A stretch of 64,000 nucleotides of DNA, taken from assembly GCA_032158295.1 (NCBI GenBank), contig CM063256.1, forward strand, positions 3,954,034 through 4,018,033, read 5' to 3'. Every line of letters begins with the position of its first letter. Within the stretch, counting starts at the first letter, position 1. This DNA comes from Pycnopodia helianthoides (Eukaryota; Echinodermata; Asteroidea; Forcipulatida; Asteriidae). Below the pieces are notes generated by a model that saw only the letters and a list, made by a program, of their open reading frames with translations, was not told the DNA's origin and ran no database searches. This document shows, piece after piece, positions 23,191 to 35,880 of this stretch. A program made the translations under genes and the position numbers.

Positions 23191-23475
23191 GGAAACAAAT
23201 AAAAAGTATAAATTGGTGCAGATACAATCTAGTATTATTCAGATGAAACAATGTCCATGATTTGTTGTGGTTCTGAAAGAACTGCTGGTGTACCAATTCA
23301 ATGTTTCCATCAGTATGCTCTAATCATTTTCAGGAGAAAACTTGATTCTGATGCTGCAGGCTGTTTAAGTTACAGTACTGTAGACGAGGATTGGTCTACG
23401 ATGCATCAATGCGTTCTATGCCTTAATAAATTTCTGAATCTGCACAAGTATTGAACTGAGCTAAAAATGATTTAC

Positions 23476-23592
23476 CTTGAAATTCCATACTTCAATTTTA
23501 AATTGAATACTTAGATGTTATGTCCTCATAACAAGCTACACCTCTAATGTATTTGATGGAGGGGCACTGCATCAGAGCCACATCTTGACAAT
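23476..23592 (-). CDS. Candidate exon 'CQDVALMQCPSI' (117 nt), unknown protein
   Basis: On the minus strand this is bounded by the acceptor 'tatgtccag' and the donor 'ttcaag|gtaaat'. One frame reads 'CQDVALMQCPSIKYIRGVAC' and continues to a stop after 'SKYSI', so it could be a terminal coding exon. A paralogous block with the same splice signals and exactly the same length (117 nt) is at 36,859-36,975. I do not recognise the protein. Confidence 0.4.
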
Positions 23593-23959
23593 CTGGACAT
23601 AATTAAGAAATACATACAAGTAAACATTGGTTGAACCACGTTGTGAAAAAAACCCAGATTTTTTTACTCGTAAAGGAAAACATTTCACCGATCTTCGAAA
23701 TAGCAACATCCAACAATGGTAGCCTACCATAATCAGTCTTTACGCTGGACAAGGTAACATTAGAACATCGGCCAATTTCTGATCGTTTCAGAAAGGTCTG
23801 GTTTTTCAGACAATAAAACTTCCATTCTAAACTTACAGGAAAAATGTGAACTTCTACAATTTCACCAAATTATCACCTTGACAATCCATTCTTCTCAACT
23901 GTTGACGAGTAGATGCTGTAACTGATATGCAAATCTCCTCACTCCTTCACACACCTCCA

Positions 23960-26900
23960 TAGATTTTCCTCTAGGTCCATGTTGAAAGCAGCAAACTGTC
24001 CCAATGATTCATCATGAAAATCTAAGCAATGAAAGTAATCAAGCAGATTCTTAAGTACAAGGATATTTAGTCCATCACATACAAAAGGTATTGAAAACAC
24101 ATTAAAAAAAAATTCTTCAGAAGCTGCTGGAATTTTTCAAAGTTTACAAAACACTTCAGTTTAGAATCGATATTAAAGCCAAAAAGTTGATGAACGGAGA
24201 TGTAAATGTAAGTATAAACAATTCACTCACTTATCCTTTGACATGATTCCATCATTGCTTTAATAATGACAGCAGAGCTTAACATCACAGCCATTCCTAA
24301 TGAAAACCTGTTAACAAATGGAGATTCAAATTCATTTTCAGTAATCAGCACACTTCAAGGAATATGAAGATGATACCTCTTCATTTCTAAAATCCCATAA
24401 ATTAATTTTACAAATTAAATTTTATTGCCTGAATTACAAAGTTTATGGACAAGACAACACACATTTGCAGACATTTTAAAGTCTTAGACATCATGATAAA
24501 GATTACACTGTTATAAACTAGATTTACGGGTATAGTCTGCTTCGAAGATTTATCGGCATAGTCCGCTTCCAAAATTTCCCAGATACTGACGTCATCTTGG
24601 CCCTCAATCACATGGAGATGGTTCAGCAAGCATCACTGTCATGATAATCAAAAGGAAACTAAATAGAAAATACATGTTCAAATTTCATAAAGAGTTCGGG
24701 AGGCTCTGAAAAGAGCCAAAGTGAAAAAAGTTGCTGTTGACAATAATGCTTTCTAAAATTAAAGTTTTTTGAAGGTCAGTAGGTTGGTCAAGTATTCAAG
24801 CAATGAAAGTAATCAAGCGGATTCTTAGTACAAGGTAGATTAGTCCATCATCAGTCTTACAAAAGGATATTTGAACATCACATTTAAAAAAAATTTCTTT
24901 CAGAAGCTGCTGGAATTTTTCAAAGTTTACAAAACACTTCAGTTTAGAATCAATATTAAAGCCAAAAAGTTGACATAAGGAGATGTAAAGTTAAGTATAA
25001 ACATTTCACTCACTTACCCTTTGACATGAGTCCATCATTGCTTTAATAATGACAGCAGAGCTTTACATCACAGCCATTCCTCATGACAACCTGTTAACAA
25101 ATGGAGATTCAAATTAATTTTTTTAATTAGCACACTTCAAGGAATTTGAAGATGATACCTCTTCATTTCTAAAATCCCAAAAAATTAATTTTACAAATTA
25201 AATTTATTGCCTGAATTACAAAGTTTATGGACAGGACAACACACATTTGCAGACATTTTAAAGTCTTAGACATCATGATAAAGAGTACACTGTTATAAAC
25301 TAGATTTATGGGTATAGTCCGCTTCCAAAATTTCCCAGAGACTGACGTTATCTTGGCCCTCAATCACATGGAGATGGTTCAGCAAGCATCACTGTCATGA
25401 TAATCAAAAGAAACCAAATAGAAAATACATGTTCAAATTTCATAAGAGTTCGGGAGGCTCTGAAAAGAGCCAAAGTGAAAAAAGTTGCTGTTGACAAAAG
25501 CCAAAAAGTTGACATAAGGAGATGTAAAGTTAAGTATAAACATTTCACTCACTTACCCTTTGACATGAGTCCATCATTGCTTTAATAATGACAGCAGAGC
25601 TTTACATCACAGCCATTCCTCATGACAACCTGTTAACAAATGGAGATTCAAATTCATTTTCAGTAATCAGCACACTTCAAAGAATGAAGATGATACGTCT
25701 TCATTTCTAAAATCTCATAAATTCATTTTACAAATTAAATTTTATTGCCCGAGTTACAAAGTTTATATAGAGAGGGACAACACACATTTGCAGACATTTT
25801 AAAGTCTTAGACATCATGATAAAGAGTACACTGTTATAAACTAGATTTACCGGCATTAGTCCGCTTCCAAGATTTATCGGCATAGTCCACTTCCAAGATT
25901 TCCCAGAGACTGACGTCATCTTGGCCCTCACTCACATGGAGATGGTTCATCAAGTATCACTGTCATGATAATCAAAAGGAAACTAAATAGAAAATACATG
26001 TTCAAATTTCATAAAGAGTTTGGGAGGCTCTGAAAAGAGCCAAAGTGAAAAAAAGTTGCTGTTAACATTAATGCTCTTTCTAAAATTAAAGATTTTGTTG
26101 AAGGTCAATAGGTTTGTCAAGTATCAAGCAATGAAAGTAATCAAGCGGATTCTTGAGTACAAGGTAGATTAGTCCATCATCAGTCTTACAAAAGGATATT
26201 TGAACATCACATTTTTAAAAAAACCTTCTTTAGAAGCTGCTGGAATTTTTCAAAGTTTACAAAACAGTTCAGCTTAGAATCTATATTAAAGCCATAAAGT
26301 TGACCTAAGAAGATGTAAATGTAAGTACAAACAATTCACTCACTTACCCTTTGACATGAGTCCATCGTTGCTTTAATAATGACAGCAGAGCTTTACATCA
26401 CAGCCACTCCTCATGACAACCTGTTAACAAGTGGAGATTCAAATTAATTTTTAGTAATTAGCACACTTCAAGGAATATGAAGATGATACCTCTTCATTTC
26501 TAAAATCCCATAAATTAATTTTACAAATTAAATTTTATTGCCTGAATAACAAAGTTGATCGAGCGGGACAACACACATTTGCAGACATTTTAAAGTCTTA
26601 GACATCATGATAAAGAGTACACTGTTATAAAATAGATTTACCGGCATAGTCCGCTTCCAAGATTTATCGGCATAGTCCGCTTCCAAAATTTCCCAGAGAC
26701 TGACGTTATCTTGGCCCTCAATCACATGGAGATGGTTCAGCAAGCATCACTGTCATGATAATCAAAAGAAACCAAATAGAAAATACATGTTCAAATTTCA
26801 TCAAGAGTTCGGGAGGCTCTGAAAAGAGCCAAAGTGAAAAAAAGTTGCTGTTGACAAAAGCCAAAAAGTTGACATAAGGAGATGTAAAGTTAAGTATAAA

Positions 26901-29040
26901 CATTTCACTCACTTACCCTTTGACATGAGTCCATCATTGCTTTAATAATGACAGCAGAGCTTTACATCACAGCCATTCCTCATGACAACCTGTTAACAAA
27001 TGGAGATTCAAATTCATTTTCAGTAATCAGCACACTTCAAAGAATGAAGATGATACGTCTTCATTTCTAAAATCTCATAAATTCATTTTACAAATTAAAT
27101 TTTATTGCCCGAGTTACAAAGTTTATATAGAGAGGGACAACACACATTTGCAGACATTTTAAAGTTCCTAGACATCCTGATAAAGAGTACACTGTTATAA
27201 ACTAGATTTACCGGCATATAGTCCGCTTCCAAGATTTATCGGCATAGTCCACTTCCAAGATTTCCAGAGACTGACGTCATCTTGGCCCTCACTCACATGG
27301 AGATGGTTCATCAAGTATCACTGTCATGATAATCAAAAGGAAACTAAATAGAAAATACATGTTCAAATTTCATAAAGAGTTTGGGAGGCTCTGAAAAGAG
27401 CCAAAGTGAAAAAAAGTTGCTGTTAACATTAATGCTCTTTCTAAAATTAAAGATTTTGATGAAGGTCAATAGGTTTGTCAAGTATCAAGCAATGAAAGAA
27501 ATCAAGCGGATTCTTGAGTACAAGGTAGATTAGCCCATCATCAGTCTTACAAAAGGATATTTGAACATCACATTTTTAAAAAAACCTTCTTTAGAAGCTG
27601 CTGGAATTTTTCAAAGTTTACAAAACAGTTCAGCTTAGAATCGATATTAAAGCCATAAAGTTGACCTAAGAAGATGTAAATGTAAGTATAAACAATTCAC
27701 TCACTTACCCTTTGACATGAGTCCATCATTGCTTTAATAATGACAGCAGAGCTTTACATCACAGCCATTCCTCATGACAACCTGTTAACAAATGGAGATT
27801 CAAATTAATTTTTAGTAATTAGCACACTTCAAGGAATATGAAGATGATACCTCTTCATTTCTAAAATCCAATAAGTTCATTTTACAAATTAAATTTTATT
27901 GCCTGAATTACAAAGTTGATTGAGCGGGACAACACACATTTGCAGACATTTTAAAGTTCCTAGACATCCTGATAAAGAGTACACTGTTATAAACTAGATT
28001 TACCGGCATATAGTCCGCTTCCAAGATTTATCGGCATAGTCCACTTCCAAGATTTCCCAGAGACTGACGTCATCTTGGCCCTCACTCACATGGAGATGGT
28101 TCATCAAGTATCACTGTCATGATAATCAAAAGGAAACTAAATAGAAAATACATGTTCAAATTTCATAAAGAGTTTGGGAGGCTCTGAAAAGAGCCAAAGT
28201 GAAAAAAAGTTGCTGTTAACATTAATGCTCTTTCTAAAATTAAAGATTTTGATGAAGGTCAATAGGTTTGTCAAGTATCAAGCAATGAAAGAAATCAAGC
28301 GGATTCTTGAGTACAAGGTAGATTAGTCCATCATCAGTCTTACAAAAGGATATTTGAACATCACATTTTTAAAAAAACCTTCTTTAGAAGCTGCTGGAAT
28401 TTTTCAAAGTTTACAAAACAGTTCAGCTTAGAATCGATATTAAAGCCATAAAGTTGACCTAAGAAGATGTAAATGTAAGTATAAACAATTCACTCACTTA
28501 CCCTTTGACATGAGTCCATCATTGCTTTAATAATGACAGCAGAGCTTTACATCACAGCCATTCCTCATGACAACCTGTTAACAAATGGAGATTCAAATTA
28601 ATTTTTAGTAATTAGCACACTTCAAGGAATATGAAGATGATACCTCTTCATTTCTAAAATCCAATAAGTTCATTTTACAAATTAAATTTTATTGCCTGAA
28701 TTACAAAGTTGATTGAGCGGGACAACACACATTTGCAGACATTTTAAAGTCTTAGACATCATGATAAAGAGTACACTGTTATAACCTAGATTTACCGGCA
28801 TATTACGCTTCCAAGATTTCCCAGAGACTGACGTCATCTTGGCCCTCACTCACATGGAGATGGTTCATCAAGTATCACTGTCATGATAATCAAAAGGAAA
28901 CCAAATAGAAAATACATGTTCAAAATTCATAAAGAGTTTGAGAGGCTCTGAAAAGAGCCAAAGTGAAAAAAGGTTGCTGTTGACAATAATGCTCTTTCTA
29001 AAATTAAAGATTTTTTTGAAGGTCAATAGGTTGGTCAAGT
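23960..29040 (-). repeat. Tandem array of a degenerate three-exon cassette with higher-order structure
   Basis: Units are anchored by 'ccctca(a/c)tcacatggaga' at 24,601, 25,357, 25,925, 26,715, 27,286, 28,079 and 28,843. Spacings are 756, 568, 790, 571, 793 and 764 bases. Two units share the same internal deletion of about 200 bases (junction 'gttgacaaaagccaaaaagt'), so a short-plus-long dimer of about 1.36 kb was itself duplicated. On the minus strand each unit carries three exon-like pieces. E1 reads 'LLNHLHVxEGQDDVS'. E2 lies between 'ttgttaacag' and 'gtaagtgag'. E3 is the 'FxIDSKL' type. E2 has an in-frame TAA in all units except the most distal one (24,236-24,307), and most E3 copies are interrupted, so the array is mostly dead. 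Confidence 0.85.
24236..24307 (-). pseudogene. E2 cassette exon, the one copy open throughout
   Basis: This reads 'FSLGMAVMLSSAVIIKAMME' then SCQ after the acceptor 'ttgttaacag'. The donor position, 'gtaagtg' in sister units, is 'gataagtg' here, so splicing would fail. Other units have the intact donor but an ATG-TAA in place of ATG-TTA. Each copy therefore carries a different defect. Confidence 0.5.
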
Positions 29041-29215
29041 TTGCTGGACCATGAGAATTCAGACACCGGTACCTGAACAGCATGATCTTGTATTGAATTC
29101 GTGCCTCAATTGGTAACCAGTGCAAGTCCTTTAGGATAGGTGTTGCGTGGTCAAATTTTCATTGCACAGACTATCAACCGAGCTGCCCAATACTGAACTC
29201 TCTAATGGAACTTTG
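28995..29215 (-). mobile_element. CR1/L2-type LINE ORF2 C-terminal fragment
   Basis: The minus-strand frame reads 'LHWLPIEARIQYKIMLFRYR' after 'DHATPILKD', preceded by 'QYWAARLI'. This is the conserved stretch just after the reverse transcriptase of CR1/L2-like non-LTR elements. It sits at the edge of the cassette array and is only about 70 codons long. Confidence 0.85.
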
Positions 29216-29457
29216 TTATGAAACAACAGAAACAAAATCTACCTCTGAAAGCAGAGAGTGAATCTAGATACAGTGACAGGCCAATCCCAGCAACTCAGTC
29301 AGATCATTCAGTAAAACGCCAAAGCCACAGTCATCAAACAAACAGCAAACTGAATATTAAAAAAAAAAAACTAACAGAAAGATTCTGAATTAATTATGGA
29401 ATTTGGAAGGTTTAAATTATAATTTTTCTCCTGTAAATAAGAAGATTCTGATCATAC

Positions 29458-29584
29458 CTTGACAGATCTCCATTGATGTTTTGTGGTCCGGGTTGACAAC
29501 AGAACACTGCATCCATCCCATCATCATCATCATCGTCATCATCATGGAAAGTGAATCTTCACGGTAGCCATCGATTGCAACAAT
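29458..29584 (-). CDS. Candidate exon, Met- and Cys-containing, unknown protein
   Basis: 127 nt between the acceptor 'ttttgtacag' and the donor 'gtcaag|gtatga', open in one frame throughout: 'IVAIDGYREDSL', a run of methionines encoded by an ATG/ACG repeat, then 'GWMQCSVVNPDHKTSMEICQ'. The ending 'EICQ' echoes 'ESCQ' of the E2 cassette exon. The good splice sites and open frame make it one of the better candidate exons of this region. Family unknown. Confidence 0.45.
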
Positions 29585-29931
29585 CTGTACAAAAGTTTTC
29601 CCTATGATGCAACTTGGACATAAATCAAACTATAAACCGACTCCAAAGTTTACTTGAATTCCGAAAAATTCAAAAATCCGAGATGATACAAGTCAAACTG
29701 CAAATGATAAAGTTGACAAAATCACAAAATTTACTCCAAAAGTTATTTGGATGCCCAATTTGTCCAAATATATTTGAGCTACTGAATTATTAATAATAGT
29801 TTCTGTGTACATTTGTGAATGGTAATCAAAACATTCTTGATGAAGTTATCAGATGGATATGGAATTTTACTCTGTATCTAAGCTGCAGGGTTATGAAGCT
29901 AAGCTTAAGAAATCTTATCTTAACATTTTAC

Positions 29932-29999
29932 CGTCACAACTCCACCAATGTCTCCATGTTGACAACAGCAAAATGATCAAAGGGATTCATCACAACCAC
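29932..29999 (-). pseudogene. Exon-like block homologous to the end of E3
   Basis: 68 nt bounded by 'ttttcag' and 'gtaaaat'. In the frame matching E3 ('CHDESLGQFAAFN') it reads 'GCDESL', a stop, then 'SFCCCQHGDIGGVVT'. In another frame it reads 'VVVMNPFDHFAVVNMETLVE' and then a stop. Related blocks are at 31,200-31,260 and 38,373-38,436. Confidence 0.35.
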
Positions 30000-30399
30000 C
30001 TGAAAATATGAATTAATAACAGCTTGATGGCAAATGAAACATAACACACAAAATTGTTTTTTTTTCTCTGATTTTCATAATATTGTATACCAAAGTCTTA
30101 CACCAGGTTATAGTTTCTAACATTGGGCCAGTTCTGATGCTTTTAAAGATTTTACTAAAAATTGTCTGGGTATGAATACAAACACAATTTTCAGTTGTAT
30201 GTCAAGGTTAACCCCATTCCAGGTTTATGTTCAACTCCACTGATAAAAATATTGGAGACAGCCATTTTTTTTATGACAACAGTTTAAAAAAAAAAACTTT
30301 TATCAACAACCTGCAAATATTAATGATTGATAAACAACACAGTGCGTTACAGAAAACTTGATATGGATTCGTTTATTAAAACTTGATTTCGTATTAACA

Positions 30400-30600
30400 G
30401 CAACACCAGAATCATTACATCTAACATGAGGCCAATATTGACATCTTCAAAGATATGATTAAAAATGGTTGGAGTATGGAGGCTCACAAACAAAATGTCA
30501 TTTGTGACTGAAGGTACACCTCTCCAGGTCATGTTCAACTCAGGTGAAGAAAACTCACCGAAAGTCGTTTGTATGGCCAATTCTGACTTAGGCTCAGTAC
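30400..30600 (-). CDS. Candidate exon following 30,682-30,778
   Basis: After the acceptor 'tttgtatag' at 30,601-30,609 the frame completes a glycine codon begun by the preceding exon. It then runs open through 'TEPKSELAIQTTFGEFSSPE', 'MTWRGVPSVTNDILFVSLH' and 'FNHIFEDVNIGLML'. The donor is not clear, so the end given is approximate. The segment is acidic and hydrophobic in alternation, like a beta-rich domain. No family recognised. Confidence 0.4.
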
Positions 30601-30681
30601 CTATACAAACTAAGCAATTCATACCAAGCTTGTAATTCAATATTGCCTGTCAATTTATTATTTCGGTGTGAATAACTTTAC

Positions 30682-30778
30682 CTGATCCAACTGTCAACTC
30701 AACAGTATCATCAGACTGCATTGAAATCTTGAACACATCTTGGCCCTCACTCACATGGAGATGGTTCAGCAAGTACCA
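30682..30778 (-). CDS. Candidate E1-type exon, intact
   Basis: 97 nt between the acceptor 'tcatgacag' and the donor 'ggatcag|gtaaag', open: 'WYLLNHLHVSEGQDVFKISM' then 'QSDDTVELTVGS'. It leaves one base, which the next exon at 30,600 completes. This is the best-preserved version of the E1 exon that recurs in every unit of the 24-29 kb array, at 31,770-31,855 and at 37,525-37,603. Confidence 0.5.
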
Positions 30779-31199
30779 CTGTCATGATAATCAAAAGGAA
30801 ACCAAATAGAAACTACATGTTAATAAATCATGAAGAGTTTGGGAGGCTCTGATAAGAGCCAAAGGTGAAACAAGTTGCTGTTGAAAATAATGCTGTTTCT
30901 AAAATTAAAGATTTTTTTCAAGAAATATGAAGGGAACATCCCTTCTTTTTAAAACCCCATTTAAAAATGGCAACACCCAACAATGATAGCCCTCCATTAT
31001 TAGTCTTTATGCTGGACAAGGACAATTTGAAACATCAGCCAATTTCTGATTGTTTCAGAAAGGTCTGGATTTTCGGACAATAAAACTTCTATACTAAACA
31101 TACAGGAAAAAATGTGAACTTCTACAATTTCACGTCACTTTGAATTTCCATTCTTCCCAACTGTTGGCGAGTAGATGCTGTAACTGATATGCCAATCTC

Positions 31200-31860
31200 C
31201 TCACTCCTTCACACACCTCCATAGATGTCCTCTAGGTCCAAGTTGAAAGCAGCAAACTGTCCCAATGATTCATCATGACAATCTAAGCAATGAAAGTAAT
31301 CAAGTGGATTCTTCAGTACAAGGTAGATTAGTCCATCATCAGTCTTACATAAGGTAATTTGAACATCACATTTTTTTTCAAATTCTTCTCCAGAACCGAC
31401 TTGAATTTTTTCAAAGTTTACAAAACAGTTCAGTTTAGAATCGATATCAAAACCGTAAAGTGAAATAAGGAGATGTAAAATTAAGTATAAACAATTCACT
31501 CACTTACCCTTTGACATGATTCCAAAATTGCTTCAATAATAACAGCAGAGCTTTACATCAAAGCCATTCCTTGTGAAAACCTGTTACAAATGGAGATTTA
31601 AATTCATTTTCAGCAATCAGCACACTTCATTTCTAAAATCCTATAAATTAATTTTACAAATTCAATTTTATTGCCTGAATTACAAAGTTGATGGAGCGGG
31701 ACAACACACATTTGCAGACATTTTAAAGTCTTAGACATCCTGATAAACAGTACACTGTTATAAACTAGATTTACCGGCATAGTACACTTCCAAGATTTCC
31801 CAGAGACTACATCATCTTGGCCCTCACTCACATGGAGATGGTTCAGCAAGTATCACTGTC
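31200..31860 (-). pseudogene. Isolated cassette copy with E1, E2 and the best-preserved E3
   Basis: E1 lies at about 31,770-31,855 ('LNHLHVSEGQDD', then shifted). E2 is at 31,508-31,585 ('FSQGMALM', stop, 'SSAVIIEAILESCQ'). E3 is at 31,470-31,200, open for about 80 codons ('FDIDSKLNCFVNFEKIQVGS', 'QITLCKTDDGLIYLVLKNP', 'FHCLDCHDESLGQFAAFN') and ending in a stop after 'DIYGGV'. The paralogue at 23,950-24,010 ends 'LEENLWRCVKE' and then a stop. E3 therefore looks like a real ancestral coding exon. Confidence 0.45.
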
Positions 31861-32119
31861 ATGATAATCGAAAGGAAACCAAATAGAAAATACATGTTAA
31901 TAGCCAAAGCTGAAAAAAGTTGCTGTTGACAACAATGCTCTTTCTAAAATTAAAGATTTTTTCAAGAAATATGAAGGGAACATCCCTGCTTTTTAAAATC
32001 CTGTTAATTCTCTTTACAAGTAGGAAAATGCTTAAATTACTCATTTTATCAAGTTGGACGAGACAAATTTGCAGATGTTAGTCTTAGACCACTGGCCTTA
32101 TAAAGGGTACACTATTTAA

Positions 32120-32290
32120 CCCTTCGAGTGCCGCCAACATTCTGAAACGTCAAACTGAGTATCCGTCCGCAGTCCGCCAACGTTCCCATATGTTCTACTA
32201 CTTGACAAAAAAAAATATATATATGTTTGTTTTTTTAAATGGCCGGCCTCTGGATACAGAATTAATAAAACGAGGCTGGCACTGTAAGGG
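32120..32290. mobile_element. piggyBac-like MITE (TTAA, CCCTT ends)
   Basis: 171 bp flanked by TTAA at 32,116-32,119 and 32,291-32,294. The ends are inverted: 'cccttcgagtgccgcca' and the reverse complement of 'aggctggcactgtaaggg'. TTAA duplication together with ends starting CCC is the piggyBac signature. The interior is non-coding. Confidence 0.82.
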
Positions 32291-33082
32291 TTAAAACCAG
32301 ATTTACATGCATAGTCCGATTCCAAGACATCCCCGAGTCCGATGACATCTTTGGCCTTTGCTCACAAGGAGATGTTCAGTTTGACTGTCATGGTAAAAAA
32401 AAAAAATAAAAATCACTTGTCAATATCTCATTGGGGAGGCTTTGAAAAGATTCAATGATGAAACAAGTCACTATTGACAAAAAATGATCTTAAAATTTAA
32501 GATTTCAAGTGATTCTTAGGAATAGAAGAATTTAAATTTAAATGTGCAATCTGTAGCAACGTCATTTGTTTATTTTACTTTCATTCAAATTAAGACTCTA
32601 CTTCCTTTTTCCGAGCAGATGGAAACTTTATAAAATGCCTGTACTGAGAAGTAATTTTTCTTCAAGAATTGCTCTAAATATATGCTTTATAGCCAATGTA
32701 TTTTCATATGAACAATTAAGGGTTTCTTTATATCCATGTGTATAAAGTGTGCCACTGAAGAAAACTTGATTCTAATGCTGCAGGCTGTATAAGTTACGGT
32801 ACTGTAGATGAGGATTGATCTATGATGCATCAACGGGTTCTTTATACCTTATGATACTTTCTATTTGGTTTCCTTTTGATAGTCATGACAGTGATACTTG
32901 CTGACACACTTTATGCAAAGATTACGAGATACATGTAGATGCTAGCACTTTTTTAATTTTGCCTAATTTTAACAATGTCTATGTCAAAGTATTTCACAAT
33001 TAAGAAAAAAAACCTTTAATTTCTTTGTATTTCCAAAAAAATCCTACCTAGAACTTCCACTCTTCCTCTTCATGATGATAAG

Positions 33083-35379
33083 ATGCAAGTACATAGTTGT
33101 CATTCTCCTAAACGGGATCATGGTAGAAAAGTCCTCGTCGCGGTCCTGGATAAAGCTACCACCACCACACACAAGAAGATCTACCAGCAACATCAGCAAT
33201 TGTCATGTCTAGACAAGAGCAGAGGAGGTCCTGCCCTAACAGTCATCTCTGTTAACATCGAAGGTTTCTTAACGGCCAAGCAAAAAATCTTAGCTAAACT
33301 TTGCAGCAATCTCCAATGTGGCGGCCTCTGGTTGCAGGAGACCCATAGGGGGAGCGACAACAACCGCCCATCCATACCTGGTATGGTACTCGTCAACTAA
33401 CAACCTCATGGCAGTATAATAGTGCTATCTTTGTCAAAGCAAGTTCAGTTACAGAAAGCACGTCCGTATTAGAAGATGATTATATTGAAGTCCTGCAAGT
33501 TCCCACATTCTGTTCCACACATTCATGGTAAACCACAGATCATCAATGGGGGTACAAGGAAATTAGCAAAGATGGACAAGCAGTAGAGGAATGGATGGAT
33601 TCCAACCAACTGAGCCTCATCCATGATTCCAAGCTACCATCATCATTCTACAGTGCCCGTTGGAGATGTGGTTACAACCCAGATTTGGCCATGGTCACCA
33701 ACAATAAGTCAATGCAGTTGTAAGACCAACCATTGTCCCTTTTAAGAGGCGTTTCAACTACAGGAAAGCAGACTGGCAAGGTTTCTCCGATAAACTGGAT
33801 CAGAACATCAAGCGTATTTCTCCTGTATCATGCAACTACGACCGCTTTGCAGAACTTGTTAAGAACTCTGGAAGAAAGCACATGTTCTAGCACTCCTGAA
33901 ACCTGGGAAAGATCCAGCCATTCCTAAGAGCTACAGACCTATATCACTTCTGAGTCACTTGTTTAAGCTCTTCGAATGCCTCATACTCAACCAAGTTGAA
34001 CCTGTTGTTGATAAACTCCTCATACCAGAGCAAGCCGGTTTCCGTACTGGCAAATCAACTACAAGCCAAGTAGTCAACCTCACTCAGTACATAGAAGATG
34101 GTTTTGAGGAAGGAAAAGTAACCGGTGTCGTGTTTGTTGACTTCTCAGCTGCCTACGTCACAGTTAACCACAGATGTCTCCTCCACAAGATCTTGGAACT
34201 CAAAAAGGACATCCGCCTTACAGAACTGGTTGAAAGTATGCGAGAGAACAGGCACTTCTACGTTGAGCTTGGGAGTAAGAAGAGCAGATGGAGAAATCTC
34301 AAGAATGGGTTACCACAGGGCAGTGTGCTTGCACCTCTACTCTTCAACATTTACACCAATGATCAGCCAAGAAGTGAAGATACACCCCGCTTCATCTATG
34401 CAGATGACCTTGGTGTAGCTGCTCAAGACAGTGACTTCAGTACTGTTGAAGAAAGACTCTCGCATGCTCTCGACGTATTGTCACCTTACTACAAAGAGAA
34501 CCACCTCCGTGCAAATCCATCAAAAACACAGGTCTGGGGCTCCTCTTGAAAACTGTGATCATCCAGTGCACCTAGGTGTCACCCTAGACCGCTGCCTCTC
34601 CATTAAGACCCATGTTGAGAAAACCAAAGCCAAAGTCTGTGCAAGAAACAACATTGTCAGCAAACCTACTGGAACAAGATGGGCTGCCAGCCCAGACACT
34701 CTACGATCAACGGCCTTATCCTTTGTTATTCATCTGCAGAGTATGCGTGCCCAGTCTGGGAAAGATCTACCCACGCTAAGAAGATTGATCTAGCCATCAA
34801 TGCTACATGCCGACTTATCACTGGATGCCTCAGACCAACACCAACTGACAGCCTATACATACTTTCTGGTATAGCGCAACCTGATATTCTACGCAGTGCA
34901 GCAAGCAGCAGAGAACGCTATCGCCAGACCACAGATGAGCGAAACCCTCTATTCAGCCACGAACCTGCTAAAACTCTACTCAAGTCCAGGAGAAGCTTCT
35001 TCAACAAAGTCAAACCAAGTGCAGAAGCCGGGGTTCTCCGAACTGCCATGTGGGATGAGAGACTTGGTAAACTTCCACCTAGAACGTCCATGACCAAAGT
35101 GCTTCAGAAGAACTCCCTCCTGGTGCTGACTCAAGCTGGGCTGAATGAATGTGCTTCAAAAGACTTAGAACATCAACTGGCCGGTGCAAAGTGTCTCTCA
35201 AGAAGTGGGGATACCTAGACTCTGAAGACATGACCTGCATATGTAAGACAGAGCCACAAACTATGGAGCACCTCCTGAGTTGCCCCCTACTGGAGCAAGA
35301 ATGCAAACCTGAGGACCTTGCAGAGTACAACAGCATGTCAGAGATGGTAACCTGTTGTAAAATGAAAATACATTATTGA
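33083..35379 (+). mobile_element. Non-LTR retrotransposon (Jockey/CR1-like) ORF2, broken by frameshifts
   Basis: The order of domains on the plus strand is that of a LINE ORF2. The start of an EEP endonuclease is at about 33,230-33,400 ('ISVNIEGFL', 'LWLQETHRG'). A decayed endonuclease remainder runs 33,400-33,890. Reverse transcriptase lies at about 33,890-34,550 ('KSYRPISLLSHLFKLFE', 'EQAGFRTGKST', 'LPQGSVLAPLLFNIYTND' near 34,310, and the catalytic 'FIYADDL' near 34,390-34,410). A C-terminal region follows in three overlapping frames to 35,379, including a cysteine/histidine cluster 'CICKTEPQTMEHLLSCPLL'. At least four frameshifts make it inactive. A loose 3' (TAA)-rich tail follows near 35,530-35,553. 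Confidence 0.92.
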
Positions 35380-35553
35380 AATCTGCTGAATGCTCAGTCA
35401 AAAATCTCCCGTAACATTTTCCACAGCTCAAAACCTCCCACAGAAAGTGCTTTGATGAATTCATTGAATTTCTGGAATGTTCTAAAATATTAAGAATAAA
35501 TTATATCTGTAAAATACTGTTGGATGTTTCAATAATAATAATGATAATACTTT

Positions 35554-35880
35554 ACATCTACACCACGCTTAAGGCTACGTTTCTAAGCGCTACAGTATTT
35601 ATCCTGGAAAGTATGTGGAGCTACGTCTTGAAGTAAGAGACGTTTTTCCTTTACAGAGCAGCATTATAATGGTTGACACGGTGCTGTGGTGCTGTGGTTC
35701 TTTTACGTGCATTACACAACACACGGAGCCTAAGGCTTTACGTCCCATCCCATTTACGCAGCAATAATGGTTAAGTGTCTTGCTTAAGGACACAAGTGTC
35801 ACGAACGGGACTCGAACCCACACTCTGCTGATCAGAAACACCAGAGCTTGAGTCCGGGGTTGTTATCCGGTCATCCACAA
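35554..35880 (-). mobile_element. tRNA-headed SINE, copy 1
   Basis: On the minus strand the head carries a degenerate A box and an intact B-box-like 'gggttcgagtcc', followed by 'cacttgtgtccttaagcaag' and a body ending near 'gcgcttagaaacgtagcctt'. It shares most of its length with the better-preserved copy at 54,169-54,599. It abuts the (TAA)-rich tail of the LINE. Confidence 0.75.

Noticed and set aside
23960..29040. CRISPR-like or regular satellite array
   Set aside because: Units of 570-790 bp with exon-like blocks and alternating lengths do not fit a CRISPR array. The eukaryotic context rules it out as well.
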